From the NCBI GenBank assembly GCA_013215775.1, contig JABSQO010000003.1, forward strand, positions 86,784 to 150,783: DNA of 64,000 nt, read 5' to 3'. This DNA is from Piscirickettsiaceae bacterium. Its GTDB lineage: Bacteria > Pseudomonadota > Gammaproteobacteria > Nitrosococcales > Methylophagaceae. The position numbers and the translations under genes are program-made. Below, one piece after another: positions 57,140 to 64,000 of the stretch (the first letter of the stretch is position 1; every line of letters begins with the position of its first letter). Under the pieces are notes generated by a model, which did not search any database, was not told the DNA's origin, and saw only the letters and a list, made by a program, of their open reading frames with translations.

Positions 57140-57757
57140 TCAATGGACAGCATGTCTGCCTGATTCAAGCTGTGTCATGTGTCGCTCGTGTACGCGATTC
57201 ATTGCGTTATCTATCACATCACATCGACTTGTGAGATCGGTCGTCTTACGATTGATTATGAAGCGACCTGACTTCATCCTCCCGTCAGTAACTAAGCCCA
57301 GCACAAGTGAATTGATATGCTCGATGTACGCCATGTTGTTCGGCGCCTTTCCTTCGGCTTCAACAAGTGGAATACCTGGCTGAACTGCAACAAGCAGTGC
57401 GAAATATTTGTTGGCTGAAGCTATACAGCGATTCATGTACTCAATGAATAGAGCCTCGTCATCTTTGTCCAAGTTCTGACGCTGTACGTCTGCCATTGTG
57501 TAAGCAAGCATGTCGATAGGCGTTCTATCGGTCACAAACTCACCCGTGTATTGTTTCCACAACGCTTCTGCGGCATCGAGAATCCCGTTTTGGATCATCA
57601 TTCTGATTTTGAAGTCATAATCAACTTTGGGATCAAAACCCAGTGCCCTGAACACTTCACTCGTACTGGTTCTAACAAAAGGAATACGCGCCAGTTGCGC
57701 GTACTCCTCTGCTAGTGTGGTTTTACCAGTGCGGTGAGCTCCACAAAGTCCAATCAT
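57140..57757 (-). CDS. P-loop nucleotide/nucleoside kinase-like protein (AAA_28/NadR type)
   Basis: The 205-residue protein starts MIGLCGAHRTGKTTLAEEYA with the P-loop at residues 6-13, followed by a lid-type region and DRTPIDMLAYT near residue 78, as in NadR/Ttd14-like and deoxynucleoside-phosphate kinases. It probably phosphorylates a nucleotide. The start overlaps the MazG gene by 4 bp, so the two are made together. Confidence 0.75.
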   Translation of the reverse strand: MIGLCGAHRTGKTTLAEEYAQLARIPFVRTSTSEVFRALGFDPKVDYDFKIRMMIQNGILDAAEALWKQYTGEFVTDRTPIDMLAYTMADVQRQNLDKDDEALFIEYMNRCIASANKYFALLVAVQPGIPLVEAEGKAPNNMAYIEHINSLVLGLVTDGRMKSGRFIINRKTTDLTSRCDVIDNAMNRVHERHMTQLESGRHAVH

Positions 57758-58353
57758 GTTAAATCTGCTGGCTCTGGAGTGCTTTCAAAAGACTTGGGCA
57801 GAACGACTGGAATCTCACCGTTAGCCAAGCCACCTTCAAGAATTTCACGTTCAACCACTAGGTCGCGGTTCAAGGCGTTTTCGCTTGTGAACTTGTCTGG
57901 GAATCGAGCCTTTAACTTGTCGATGTTGATTTGTGCCGCCTGGTCGAAACTAGATCCCAACAAGCGAAGAACCATCGCGTCATACCACATGCCATCACCC
58001 ACTTCTTCAATAGCATTGGCAACATCAAGCGGCGTTCCTCTTTTGACGTGGTTCAACATCATATCGAAGAACTCAATGCTCTCAGTTACCTTACCTAAAG
58101 CGGCATGAAGCAACTCAGCCGTCATTGGGTCCAGCTTCTTAGCCGCTGGCATTAGTTCGCTTTGCGGTGCTTTAATCCCAAGATCAGCGCCGTAAATCAA
58201 GTGACGCTTCATGTTATCCATGCCTTCGCCAATTGTTATCAAATCATCCGTTAAGAAGTTGAAGATTACCTGGTGTTCGCCCGTTAAGACCATACCTTCT
58301 GGAAACTTCTTCTCTGTGCGCTCTGACGCCGCTAAGTATTCTTGCTGATCCAT
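57754..58353 (-). CDS. MazG-like nucleotide pyrophosphohydrolase
   Basis: The 199-residue protein contains the MazG metal site in its C-terminal half: NAIEEVGDGMWYDAMVLRLLG (the EExxD pattern), then AAQINIDKLKARFPDKF with the Asn and Lys typical of phage MazG-like proteins. The enzymes hydrolyse NTPs or dNTPs to monophosphates. A link of phage MazG to (p)ppGpp levels has been debated; it shares the genome with a probable alarmone hydrolase. Confidence 0.82.
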   Translation of the reverse strand: MDQQEYLAASERTEKKFPEGMVLTGEHQVIFNFLTDDLITIGEGMDNMKRHLIYGADLGIKAPQSELMPAAKKLDPMTAELLHAALGKVTESIEFFDMMLNHVKRGTPLDVANAIEEVGDGMWYDAMVLRLLGSSFDQAAQINIDKLKARFPDKFTSENALNRDLVVEREILEGGLANGEIPVVLPKSFESTPEPADLT

Positions 58354-58355
58354 GA

Positions 58356-58616
58356 TTATTTCACCTCTTTATGATGTGACACTGGGTAACAAGCAACGCC
58401 GCCCTTCTTTGAACCGCCTGCAAACATACAGCGAACATTTGGATTACCAACCGGAGTCCACTCACTTACGCGAATATTCCAACCTGCTGTGTCAACGGTG
58501 TATTCAGCGGTTGGCTTAAGCTCTTGCTGACCTAAAGTCGTCAACTTCTCCCAAGCTCCTGCTGATGCTGTTGTTGATGCTATGACGAGTGCCAAAGCTA
58601 ATAATGTTTTCTTCAT
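58356..58616 (-). CDS. Small secreted periplasmic protein
   Basis: The 86-residue protein has a clear Sec signal peptide (KKTLLALALVIASTTASAGA; cleavage after ASA), and a beta-rich mature part with two Cys residues that could form a disulfide. A palindromic site and a hairpin precede it. It would act in the periplasm. Function unknown. Confidence 0.72.
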   Translation of the reverse strand: MKKTLLALALVIASTTASAGAWEKLTTLGQQELKPTAEYTVDTAGWNIRVSEWTPVGNPNVRCMFAGGSKKGGVACYPVSHHKEVK

Positions 58617-58651
58617 TTACTTCCCCTTTAATTGATTGAATCTTTAAGAAA

Positions 58652-58668
58652 CCACCTCGATGAAGTGG
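58652..58668 (-). other. 5' leader hairpin
   Basis: CCACCTC and GAAGTGG pair with one mismatch; outer AA and TT bases extend the stem. It lies in the leader of the secreted-protein gene, 36 bp from its start codon, after the palindromic site. Confidence 0.4.
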
Positions 58669-58787
58669 CTTTTCAAAGCACCGTCTTTCCGGTGTGTCAA
58701 CGCTCTATGCGTACATTGGATTTAAGCAATGGCTAAATACATAATCGCCTCCTTTGTTTGAAATTAATCAGCTAATTCAGAGATTTA

Positions 58788-58808
58788 ATTATAGTCACAA
58801 GTGACTTA
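58788..58808 (-). promoter_or_regulatory. Palindromic operator with TATAAT ahead of the secreted-protein gene
   Basis: ATAGTCACAAGTGACTTA (58791-58808) is followed on the minus strand directly by TATAAT (58788-58793). The leader to the start at 58616 is about 165 bp, unusually long, and includes a hairpin. Confidence 0.65.
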
Positions 58809-58837
58809 TTTAGCTACTGGTAAAGTTAACTTACCGA

Positions 58838-59749
58838 CTACTTAGCGTTCATCATCCTAACTTGAGAGCCCACTGAGTTCATTGCACTGTATGGCATGAA
58901 TACAACATCACCTGTCGCACCCGAAGTCATACGTGCGTACAACGCTTCTGCTTGAATCTTGGCAATCTCTAATCGACGTAGCTCAAGCACTTGGTCACTC
59001 AGCCCCGAATTTAGAGCCTTGTTCTGTGCCGCTGCCGCTTGTGCGTCAATCAGGTTCTTTTCAGCATCTTTATGTGCCAATGTGATGCCGTTATCTCGCT
59101 TCAATAATTCAATGGCTTGTTGTGCTTCTTCCTGTGCAATCTGCAACTCTCGATCTTTATTGGCAATCAAGCGATCACTAATAACTGTCGGCAATGTCAT
59201 TCGGGTTACGACCGCATCTGACACTTCAATCGGACTTTTCGCCAAGCGCTTGTTCAACTCAACTCCAACTTCTTGATTGATCTTGCCACGATTAGCTAAT
59301 GTTTCCTCTGGCGTGTATTGACTAATCACATCACGAAAGGCTGTTTCAATAATCGGCTGGGCATAAATACCAAATACCGCATCTGAGGTAACACCCTTTT
59401 TCTTATCAACTTTAATGTCGTGGAACATCGTATTGATAACTGCCGCATCATCACGAAGACGGTAACGAAACGAAAGAGTGAAATCCATCTTAAGACCTGG
59501 ACGCGCTTTGCCTTCAGAATCATAGTCACGCATTGTCACGCCCATACCCATTGTTTTTCGATTAGTTGTTAAGTCCAACAAAACCAAATGATCGCGACCC
59601 CACGTTGAATGACGACCTTCGCCTAATACTTCAGCGTTGTAACCATTGACACCAAGAATCTTACCCTTGTGACCTGGCGGTACTTGTGACGTACAGCCGC
59701 TAATACCAATCAGCGATACCGCCAATAATGCTAATAAAATTTTCTTCAT
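58838..59749 (-). CDS. SPFH/band-7 (prohibitin-like) lipoprotein
   Basis: The 303-residue protein starts with a signal peptide and lipobox ISGC (Cys19; +2 Thr suggests the outer membrane). Residues 20-215 match the SPFH/prohibitin fold (VPPGHKGKIL at the start, YTPEETLANRGKINQEVGVE, SDAVVTRMTLPTVI), followed by an Ala/Glu-rich helix (about 215-275). SPFH proteins form large membrane rings that scaffold proteases and others. The ATG at 59749 is chosen because the signal peptide starts there. The neighbouring two-span membrane protein gene ends 1 bp upstream. Its role in phage is not known. Confidence 0.85.
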   Translation of the reverse strand: MKKILLALLAVSLIGISGCTSQVPPGHKGKILGVNGYNAEVLGEGRHSTWGRDHLVLLDLTTNRKTMGMGVTMRDYDSEGKARPGLKMDFTLSFRYRLRDDAAVINTMFHDIKVDKKKGVTSDAVFGIYAQPIIETAFRDVISQYTPEETLANRGKINQEVGVELNKRLAKSPIEVSDAVVTRMTLPTVISDRLIANKDRELQIAQEEAQQAIELLKRDNGITLAHKDAEKNLIDAQAAAAQNKALNSGLSDQVLELRRLEIAKIQAEALYARMTSGATGDVVFMPYSAMNSVGSQVRMMNAK

Positions 59750-59750
59750 A

Positions 59751-60113
59751 TTATTCTTCTCCTCGAATGGCATCCCATTCTGCTTTTGATTTGTCTTTCT
59801 CTTGACGGATTTCGCTAAGTTCATAGGACTGATTTGATACTTCAACAACCTCGCGGTCGCTAATGTAAACAGGCGTATCAAACGAATGACGTACCTGTGT
59901 TCTTGCATTGTCGCTTTGCACTTCCAGCTTTAATGGCTTGAAGAGCAAGAACAACACCCCAACGGCAATAATTACCATGTGCGTTTTGAAATTTTGTTTG
60001 ATTTTGAGTTTGTCTGGTGCTTCCAGAAAAGTCACCGCTAATACATAGCAACAGTAAGCGATAAAGGCTATTCCAAAGACATAGAACAGCGTGTGTAAAC
60101 CTTGAATGGTCAT
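59751..60113 (-). CDS. Two-span membrane protein of the SPFH cluster
   Basis: The 120-residue protein has hydrophobic segments at about residues 5-30 and 46-62 and a charged C-terminal part (VEVSNQSYELSEIRQEKDKSK), probably periplasmic or cytoplasmic. It is directly followed by the SPFH lipoprotein gene and likely works with it. The leader carries a hairpin. Confidence 0.7.
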   Translation of the reverse strand: MTIQGLHTLFYVFGIAFIAYCCYVLAVTFLEAPDKLKIKQNFKTHMVIIAVGVLFLLFKPLKLEVQSDNARTQVRHSFDTPVYISDREVVEVSNQSYELSEIRQEKDKSKAEWDAIRGEE

Positions 60114-60135
60114 GTAATTCCCCTAATTTTAAAAC

Positions 60136-60176
60136 GAGTGTGATTGCCAAAGCATCACGAAAAGACAACCACACTC
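60136..60176 (-). other. 5' leader hairpin
   Basis: GAGTGTG with CACACTC and TTG with CAA pair around one mismatch. It lies between the palindromic site at 60194 and the membrane-protein start, with TTTTAAAATT behind it. It may be an attenuator or mRNA-stabilising stem. Confidence 0.5.
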
Positions 60177-60190
60177 TTGAACACTTTTAT

Positions 60191-60211
60191 ATTATAGTCA
60201 CTGGTGACTTA
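60191..60211 (-). promoter_or_regulatory. Palindromic operator with TATAAT ahead of the SPFH cluster
   Basis: ATAGTCACTGGTGACTTA (60194-60211) is followed directly by TATAAT on the minus strand (60191-60196), the same layout as at 58791. Confidence 0.65.
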
Positions 60212-60212
60212 T

Positions 60213-60653
60213 TTAGTCAATGCGAATAAGTTTTATTCTTTTGGCTGATTTAAACACCACAAAATGACGGTGATCAATGTACAAGCCATCTTCTGCCGTC
60301 TCGATAACCTCACGAATGAAACCTTGACCATTCTCTAAAATCATCTTGTTTGTTGTGTTGGCAGCAACTTCACCTAGCACTCGCTCAAGCTCTTTGGTAA
60401 CTCGCGAGCCTCCAGACGTATGAGCGGTAAGCATGTAGGAGTAAGAAAAGTAAACATTAATCAAAATGCCATCTTTAGTCACTACGTCACGATTTATATG
60501 CCAATACTTCACATCGCCACGAACCTTTGATCGCCCGTCGATTATATTTACATTGTCGCAGTAGACACTTCCTGAACTAATCTCACATATACCCGCCATA
60601 ACGGGCGTCGTTGCCATAAAACCCAACAAGCCAACTAATAATAATTTCTTCAT
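60213..60653 (-). CDS. Secreted protein of the envelope cluster
   Basis: The 146-residue protein has a Sec signal peptide (KKLLLVGLLGFMATTPVMAG, cleavage after VMA) and a mature part with SPFH-like parts (KYWHINRDVVTKDGILINVYFSYSYML, ERVLGEVAANTTNKMI) that look like a shortened band-7 region. It may be a truncated relative or partner of the SPFH lipoprotein. It is preceded by a TTGAGATAAT-type element. Periplasmic location is likely. Confidence 0.7.
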   Translation of the reverse strand: MKKLLLVGLLGFMATTPVMAGICEISSGSVYCDNVNIIDGRSKVRGDVKYWHINRDVVTKDGILINVYFSYSYMLTAHTSGGSRVTKELERVLGEVAANTTNKMILENGQGFIREVIETAEDGLYIDHRHFVVFKSAKRIKLIRID

Positions 60654-60687
60654 TTTTGCACCTCGTTCTTTTGTTATTTAGTGTTTA

Positions 60688-60723
60688 CATTATCTCAATC
60701 AAACACTGGAAAGTCGGGTGGTA
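60688..60723 (-). promoter_or_regulatory. TTGAGATAAT-type promoter element with CCACCCGACTT box
   Basis: On the minus strand CCACCCGACTTTCC, then GTGTTTGATTGAGATAATG. It lies 35 bp before the start at 60653. Confidence 0.7.
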
Positions 60724-61674
60724 CTACGCTAACTGACGATACTGAATCCAGCCCTTAAAGTTAGCTGACCACAGATTGTCATTCACATCGGCATGCGTAA
60801 TGCCATCTTCCCAACCACGCTCATCATCATTCATAGCGTGTGGCATAGGCGTTGCTTGATGCTCAAGAGGTGATAAGTGAACAGGGTCGTCGTCACCCAA
60901 TACATGACCATTACCGCTGTCATACGGGCGTGTTGCCAGCATGTTGTACAACTCCAGGTCTTTCTCGATACTTGGCTTGCTATTGTCGTGATTCAAGTAG
61001 GACACACGAGCACATCGAGCCGCACTACACTTAATGGCATTGTCAAAGTCCTCTTGCGAGATGAACAACTGCTCGTCTTTCATTGAGCCGAACTCGCTGA
61101 ATATGTCCACGTACGGAAGATGCCAACATTGATCGCTCATGTGTACTGGGCGACTCTTCTCCATAGCCTCATACATACAGCTTGCCAGTTCTTGAATTTC
61201 TGGCTGAGCATCTTTATGAATACGGAGGTTGAAGAAGTTCTCCCACTCCGTTGCTGTTACAACTGTTTGCATAAACTGGAACGGCTCAAGAATACGATTG
61301 GTGATCTGCTTGTGAGCATCCGCTTGAAGCAGAATCTCAGCTTTACGTGCCGCTGTATTCGCTGCCTGTTGCCAGGCAAGCATTGCGTACTCTTTTCTAA
61401 CAGCATCAAGCTCAACATTGGCTTGCATACCAGGTTGGTTTCTTCCCCAATGAATAGGTGTTGCTGGGTCAGTTCTAACCTGTTCAATCATCTTCTTCAC
61501 CGGAATGGCTCGACTGCTTGCCGCATTACGACTGAACAATCGGTGAGTCATAAGCTCGCCATGTATGTATCGGTGGTATCGCAACTGCACCGTTCTTATT
61601 CTGTCACCATTAGAATTAATGCTGTCTGCAATTATCTTGGCACTAATGCCGCCTTTACCTTTAACTTCTATCAT
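60724..61674 (-). CDS. thyX: Flavin-dependent thymidylate synthase
   Basis: The 316-residue protein has the ThyX signature in the form HRLFSRNAASSR (His44 to Arg55), which matches HRxxSxNxxSxR, with further family blocks (MQTVVTATEWENFFNLR, QPEIQELASCMYE). ThyX makes dTMP from dUMP with FAD, NADPH and methylene-folate. It is longer than most bacterial ThyX (about 220-250). I chose the ATG at 61674 with GGAGGA upstream; an earlier ATG lies in the FmdB-like gene. Confidence 0.9.
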   Translation of the reverse strand: MIEVKGKGGISAKIIADSINSNGDRIRTVQLRYHRYIHGELMTHRLFSRNAASSRAIPVKKMIEQVRTDPATPIHWGRNQPGMQANVELDAVRKEYAMLAWQQAANTAARKAEILLQADAHKQITNRILEPFQFMQTVVTATEWENFFNLRIHKDAQPEIQELASCMYEAMEKSRPVHMSDQCWHLPYVDIFSEFGSMKDEQLFISQEDFDNAIKCSAARCARVSYLNHDNSKPSIEKDLELYNMLATRPYDSGNGHVLGDDDPVHLSPLEHQATPMPHAMNDDERGWEDGITHADVNDNLWSANFKGWIQYRQLA

Positions 61675-61867
61675 CCATTCCTCCACTGTATCCGTCGCGT
61701 TCCCAATTAACCCCTTTACGAACAAAGTTGCCATTCTTAATCACGCGACGAGTTTCGCCATCACAAGATGGGCAAATCGTGAGAGGCTCATCAGTTATTT
61801 TCTGAATCACCTCAAACTCACGATTGCACACATCCTCATCTCTACATCTGTACACATACGTTGGCAC
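61661..61867 (-). CDS. FmdB-like zinc ribbon protein
   Basis: The 68-residue protein starts MPTYVYRC and has the FmdB/CxxC regulatory-type ribbon: Cys8, Cys14, then EFEVIQKITDEPLT, CPSC (32-35) and TRRVI. Such ribbons occur widely and their role is unclear. It overlaps thyX by 14 bp. Confidence 0.8.
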   Translation of the reverse strand: MPTYVYRCRDEDVCNREFEVIQKITDEPLTICPSCDGETRRVIKNGNFVRKGVNWERDGYSGGMDDRS

Positions 61868-61869
61868 TA

Positions 61870-62178
61870 CTAACCCTCACCAGCGCCAATAAACAAAGCG
61901 TCAATTCGACCGGCTCTTTCTTGAGAGCGTGTCGCAATGTCTTCCAACTGCTTCTTGTTGTCACGGACGGTCTTCAACTGCGTTTCGAGGTTTTTAGCTC
62001 TGCTACCCATGTCGTTCGCCGCCTGTAACGATTTCTTAGCATGTTCGCTGTACTTACTCATGGCAGTGGTAAATACCTCACCAATGTCTTCAAATTCGGC
62101 CTTAGCGCTCTTTATCACACCGTTTTGATCGCCAAATATCACCGCCTTTACTGCTTCTATCAATTGTTTCATGTTCAT
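61870..62178 (-). CDS. Coiled-coil protein, PspA-like helix pattern
   Basis: The 102-residue protein is almost fully helical (EHAKKSLQAANDMGSRAKNL, ETQLKTVRDNKKQLEDIA). GGAGAAAG precedes the ATG at 62178. It recalls PspA/YjfJ-type helices but is too short to assign. It sits in the nucleotide-metabolism operon. Confidence 0.6.
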   Translation of the reverse strand: MNMKQLIEAVKAVIFGDQNGVIKSAKAEFEDIGEVFTTAMSKYSEHAKKSLQAANDMGSRAKNLETQLKTVRDNKKQLEDIATRSQERAGRIDALFIGAGEG

Positions 62179-62205
62179 TTTTACTTTCTCCAATAATAAA
62201 ATGGG

Positions 62206-62418
62206 TTAAAACCCGCTTGTTGAGTTGTCAATAAATTCCGCCGCTGGGGTAATCCCTTCAGGCTTGCTATCTATTCCCTCCTTAAAATCCGCAACACAAA
62301 GGTTGCAAATCGTCTTGTTGGTTAGATCACTTTTAACCAATGTAATTTTCTTATCCGAATCGTTGATGCCGCAGAACGAACACCGATGCTCGTCGTCTTT
62401 TTCTGCCGCGCCTACCAT
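62206..62418 (-). CDS. Stand-alone ClpX-type zinc-binding domain
   Basis: The 70-residue protein has Cys13, Cys16, Cys38 and Cys41 in the ClpX pattern (CSFCG, then ICNLCVADF). In ClpX this domain binds adaptors and substrates; here no AAA+ part follows. It might mimic the ClpX zinc domain to redirect or block ClpXP. It lies between nrdB and the coiled-coil gene and overlaps nrdB by 7 bp. Confidence 0.78.
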   Translation of the reverse strand: MVGAAEKDDEHRCSFCGINDSDKKITLVKSDLTNKTICNLCVADFKEGIDSKPEGITPAAEFIDNSTSGF

Positions 62419-63410
62419 TGCAAATCCCCTGATGAGTAGGCGTCGACCTTCGTTTCAAAGAAGTTCTGCTCCGCATCATTGATCTGACTAAACGTGTCGA
62501 ACCAGGGAACAGGGTTTTCAGTGCCGTATATCTTGTCCAACCCCATAGATGTGAGTCGAAGGTCGCACAGGTATTCTGGAAACTGCCCCTGAATTGTGTC
62601 GTTGAGACCTAACACACCGCCTTCAATGATGTACTTGCCCCAATCTGCTTCAAAGTTCACAGCATGTCGGAACAAGTCATAAACCTTTGCAATCAACTCA
62701 GGTGTAAACAACTCAGGGCGTTCTAATCGCAATGTGTTCCAGATATTGAGATGAAGGTGTAGGTGACCCACTTCGTCACGCTGAATAAACTTAATCATCT
62801 TGGCGCTGCCTTTCATCTTGCCCATTCGAGCAAGCGTGTAGAACGTCAGGAATCCGTTGTAAAAGTAGATACCTTCCAAAGCGACGTTGGCTGCAATTGC
62901 CAATACAAAGTTCTCTGGTGAGAATCCTTTACCCAAGATGAGTGAGCTGGACATTACATGCTGGTTCTTCTTAGCCAGAATTTCATCCGTTTCAAACATC
63001 CAATACACTTCTTTCGGATCGAACCCAATTGTCTCAATCATTTGTGCGTAGGATTCGACGTGCAGTGCTTCATCCCATGCTTGACGTACCAAGCACTGAT
63101 TGATCTCCGGACTCGTTACGTGTCTGTTGATGTTGTTCACAAGGTTGTTTAACTGTATTCCATCTAAGTTAGATAGAAACGCTAATGCTTTCTTGTAGGC
63201 GTCGATCTCACCGTCTGATAATGTTCCCAATGCAAACTGCTTCGCATCGTCGGTTAAATCAACTTCGTCAGGAAACCAAGTGTTCGCCATCATCGTTTTC
63301 AAAATGTCACGAGCAAAGGCGTGTTTTACCGGTCGCACTTGCATGAGGTCGTTTTTGGGTCCCTCGATAACCCGCCGAGCGTTTACTGCCGACTGTACTT
63401 CTTCCGTCAT
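62412..63410 (-). CDS. nrdB: Ribonucleotide reductase small subunit, class Ia
   Basis: The 332-residue protein has all metal ligands of the R2 family: Asp83 (NLDGIQ), Glu114 and His117 (DEALHVESY), Glu179 (ALEGIYFY), Glu213 and His216 (RDEVGH). Tyr121 is the expected radical site. The C-terminal end, with LQW, is the tail that binds NrdA. It supplies dNTPs for phage replication. A palindromic site and a leader hairpin precede it. Confidence 0.95.
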   Translation of the reverse strand: MTEEVQSAVNARRVIEGPKNDLMQVRPVKHAFARDILKTMMANTWFPDEVDLTDDAKQFALGTLSDGEIDAYKKALAFLSNLDGIQLNNLVNNINRHVTSPEINQCLVRQAWDEALHVESYAQMIETIGFDPKEVYWMFETDEILAKKNQHVMSSSLILGKGFSPENFVLAIAANVALEGIYFYNGFLTFYTLARMGKMKGSAKMIKFIQRDEVGHLHLHLNIWNTLRLERPELFTPELIAKVYDLFRHAVNFEADWGKYIIEGGVLGLNDTIQGQFPEYLCDLRLTSMGLDKIYGTENPVPWFDTFSQINDAEQNFFETKVDAYSSGDLQW

Positions 63411-63428
63411 TCATTTTCTCCTTAAATT

Positions 63429-63450
63429 GTGAGGGCTTTTACACCCTCAC
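63429..63450 (-). other. 5' leader hairpin before nrdB
   Basis: GTGAGGG and CCCTCAC form a perfect seven-pair stem with an 8-nt loop, followed by AATTTAAGGAG, i.e. the ribosome site. The tail AATTTAA is the same as behind the G-gene leader hairpin. Confidence 0.55.
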
Positions 63451-63451
63451 A

Positions 63452-63476
63452 TAAGTCACTACTGATTTATCTATAA
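63452..63476 (-). promoter_or_regulatory. Palindromic operator between nrdA and nrdB
   Basis: TAAGTCACTACTGATTTA (63452-63469) has two changes in the right half. TATTAT lies on its upstream side on the minus strand. Confidence 0.5.
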
Positions 63477-63498
63477 TATCAACAAAACTATGGGTTTG

Positions 63499-64000
63499 CT
63501 ATTGGCAAGACTCACAATCGGGGTTGTCGATAGAACACATTTCCGCTGGAAGTTCGTCGCCCATATCTACTTCCCCCGCCATAGCCATCAACTCTTCTTC
63601 CGTCGCGCTGACCAGTACCGTTTCTACTTTAGCAACCGGTACCACTTTGTCATTCAACTCTTCAACCTGACGACGAAGGTAGTAAGTCGTTTTAAGAGCC
63701 AGTTTCCAAGCTAATATGTACCAATCACTCAAGTCTTTACCGCGTGTACCTAGTTTGGCGAAGATGTTGACTGATTGAGACTGGTCTAACCACGCCTGAC
63801 GTACTGCGGCAGCCTTTAAGATCCACACTTGATTGATCTCGAATGACTCCTTGCACAACTCTGGACGACCGTAACGCAATGAAGGATCGACAATAGTAAA
63901 TACACCACTGTGATTCTCTTTCGTGTAGGTACGTTTGAATGTTGGTTCGATTGTCGGCGTAGTGCCTGCAATGTTCGCAATAGTCGCTGTCGGAGCAATG
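63499..64000 (-). CDS. nrdA: Ribonucleotide reductase large subunit, partial (C-terminal part)
   Basis: The frame is open to the right edge of the window, so about 166 C-terminal residues are seen. It starts in the window with APTATIANIAGTTPTIEP, the finger-loop and substrate-site region of class Ia NrdA, followed by YTKENHSGVFTIV, QSVNIFAKLG and the tail CSIDNPDCESCQ with the CxxC pair that re-reduces the active site. The rest lies outside. Confidence 0.93.
   Translation of the reverse strand, partial: IAPTATIANIAGTTPTIEPTFKRTYTKENHSGVFTIVDPSLRYGRPELCKESFEINQVWILKAAAVRQAWLDQSQSVNIFAKLGTRGKDLSDWYILAWKLALKTTYYLRRQVEELNDKVVPVAKVETVLVSATEEELMAMAGEVDMGDELPAEMCSIDNPDCESCQ

Noticed and set aside
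61120..61710. 196-codon plus-strand frame
   Set aside because: It is antisense to thyX, whose motifs are clear.

Overview
The window is a 64 kb piece of a tailed, double-stranded DNA bacteriophage genome. It has a lambda-type long non-contractile tail module, so it is very probably a siphovirus. Its two ends are cut inside genes: a metallophosphoesterase at the left and nrdA at the right. Spanins (Rz/Rz1), lipoproteins with Gram-negative lipoboxes and Sec-signal proteins point to a Gram-negative host. A marine gammaproteobacterium is a guess from general gene content only. No integrase, tRNA or CRISPR array was seen. DNA polymerase and primase are not in the window, so the genome must be larger.

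Layout. (1) 1-28 kb, minus strand, the virion block, read right to left: terminase small and large subunits, portal, scaffold, major capsid protein, connector and neck proteins, tail terminator, tail tube, G/GT chaperones with a -1 frameshift, tape measure, M/L/K-like tail-tip proteins, a 1790-residue J-like protein, fibres (one with a methyltransferase domain), a ThiE-family enzyme, then M15 endolysin, holin, Rz/Rz1 and a phosphoesterase. (2) 28.2-32 kb, minus strand: an eight-gene operon with two ParB-like proteins, an ABC ATPase, a separate GNAT-like protein, two small membrane proteins and a winged-helix protein. (3) 32-37.4 kb, the only plus-strand block: an SF2 helicase, a SpoT/MESH1-type HD hydrolase, and many tiny and membrane proteins. 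(4) 37.4-42.2 kb: a sparsely coding region with very odd composition. (5) 42.2-58 kb, minus strand: tightly overlapping small accessory genes, including two DEDDh exonucleases, LysM and SleB cell-wall proteins, an Nmad5-like protein, a P-loop kinase and MazG. (6) 58-61 kb: an envelope cluster with an SPFH/band-7 lipoprotein. (7) 60.7-64 kb: nucleotide metabolism (ThyX, NrdB, NrdA).

Regulation. Two repeated intergenic elements appear to organise transcription. The first is an 18-bp palindrome, TAAGTCACNNGTGACTTA, at 16 good and 2 weaker places. It lies almost always just upstream of a transcription unit, often with a -10-like hexamer beside it and a hairpin after it. The second is a 26-bp promoter-like element with TTCCA and TTGAGATAAT cores. 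It sits 28-47 bp before seven minus-strand start codons in the accessory and envelope regions.

Most unusual signal. From 37800 to 38799, a full 1000 bp, there is not one GG or CC dinucleotide on either strand. A 202-codon gene inside it encodes no Gly, Pro or Trp. Beside it lie four 17-bp tandem repeats, a cluster of CCWWGG hexamers confined to noncoding DNA, and, 2.6 kb further on, a 118-nt tract with no G on the plus strand.
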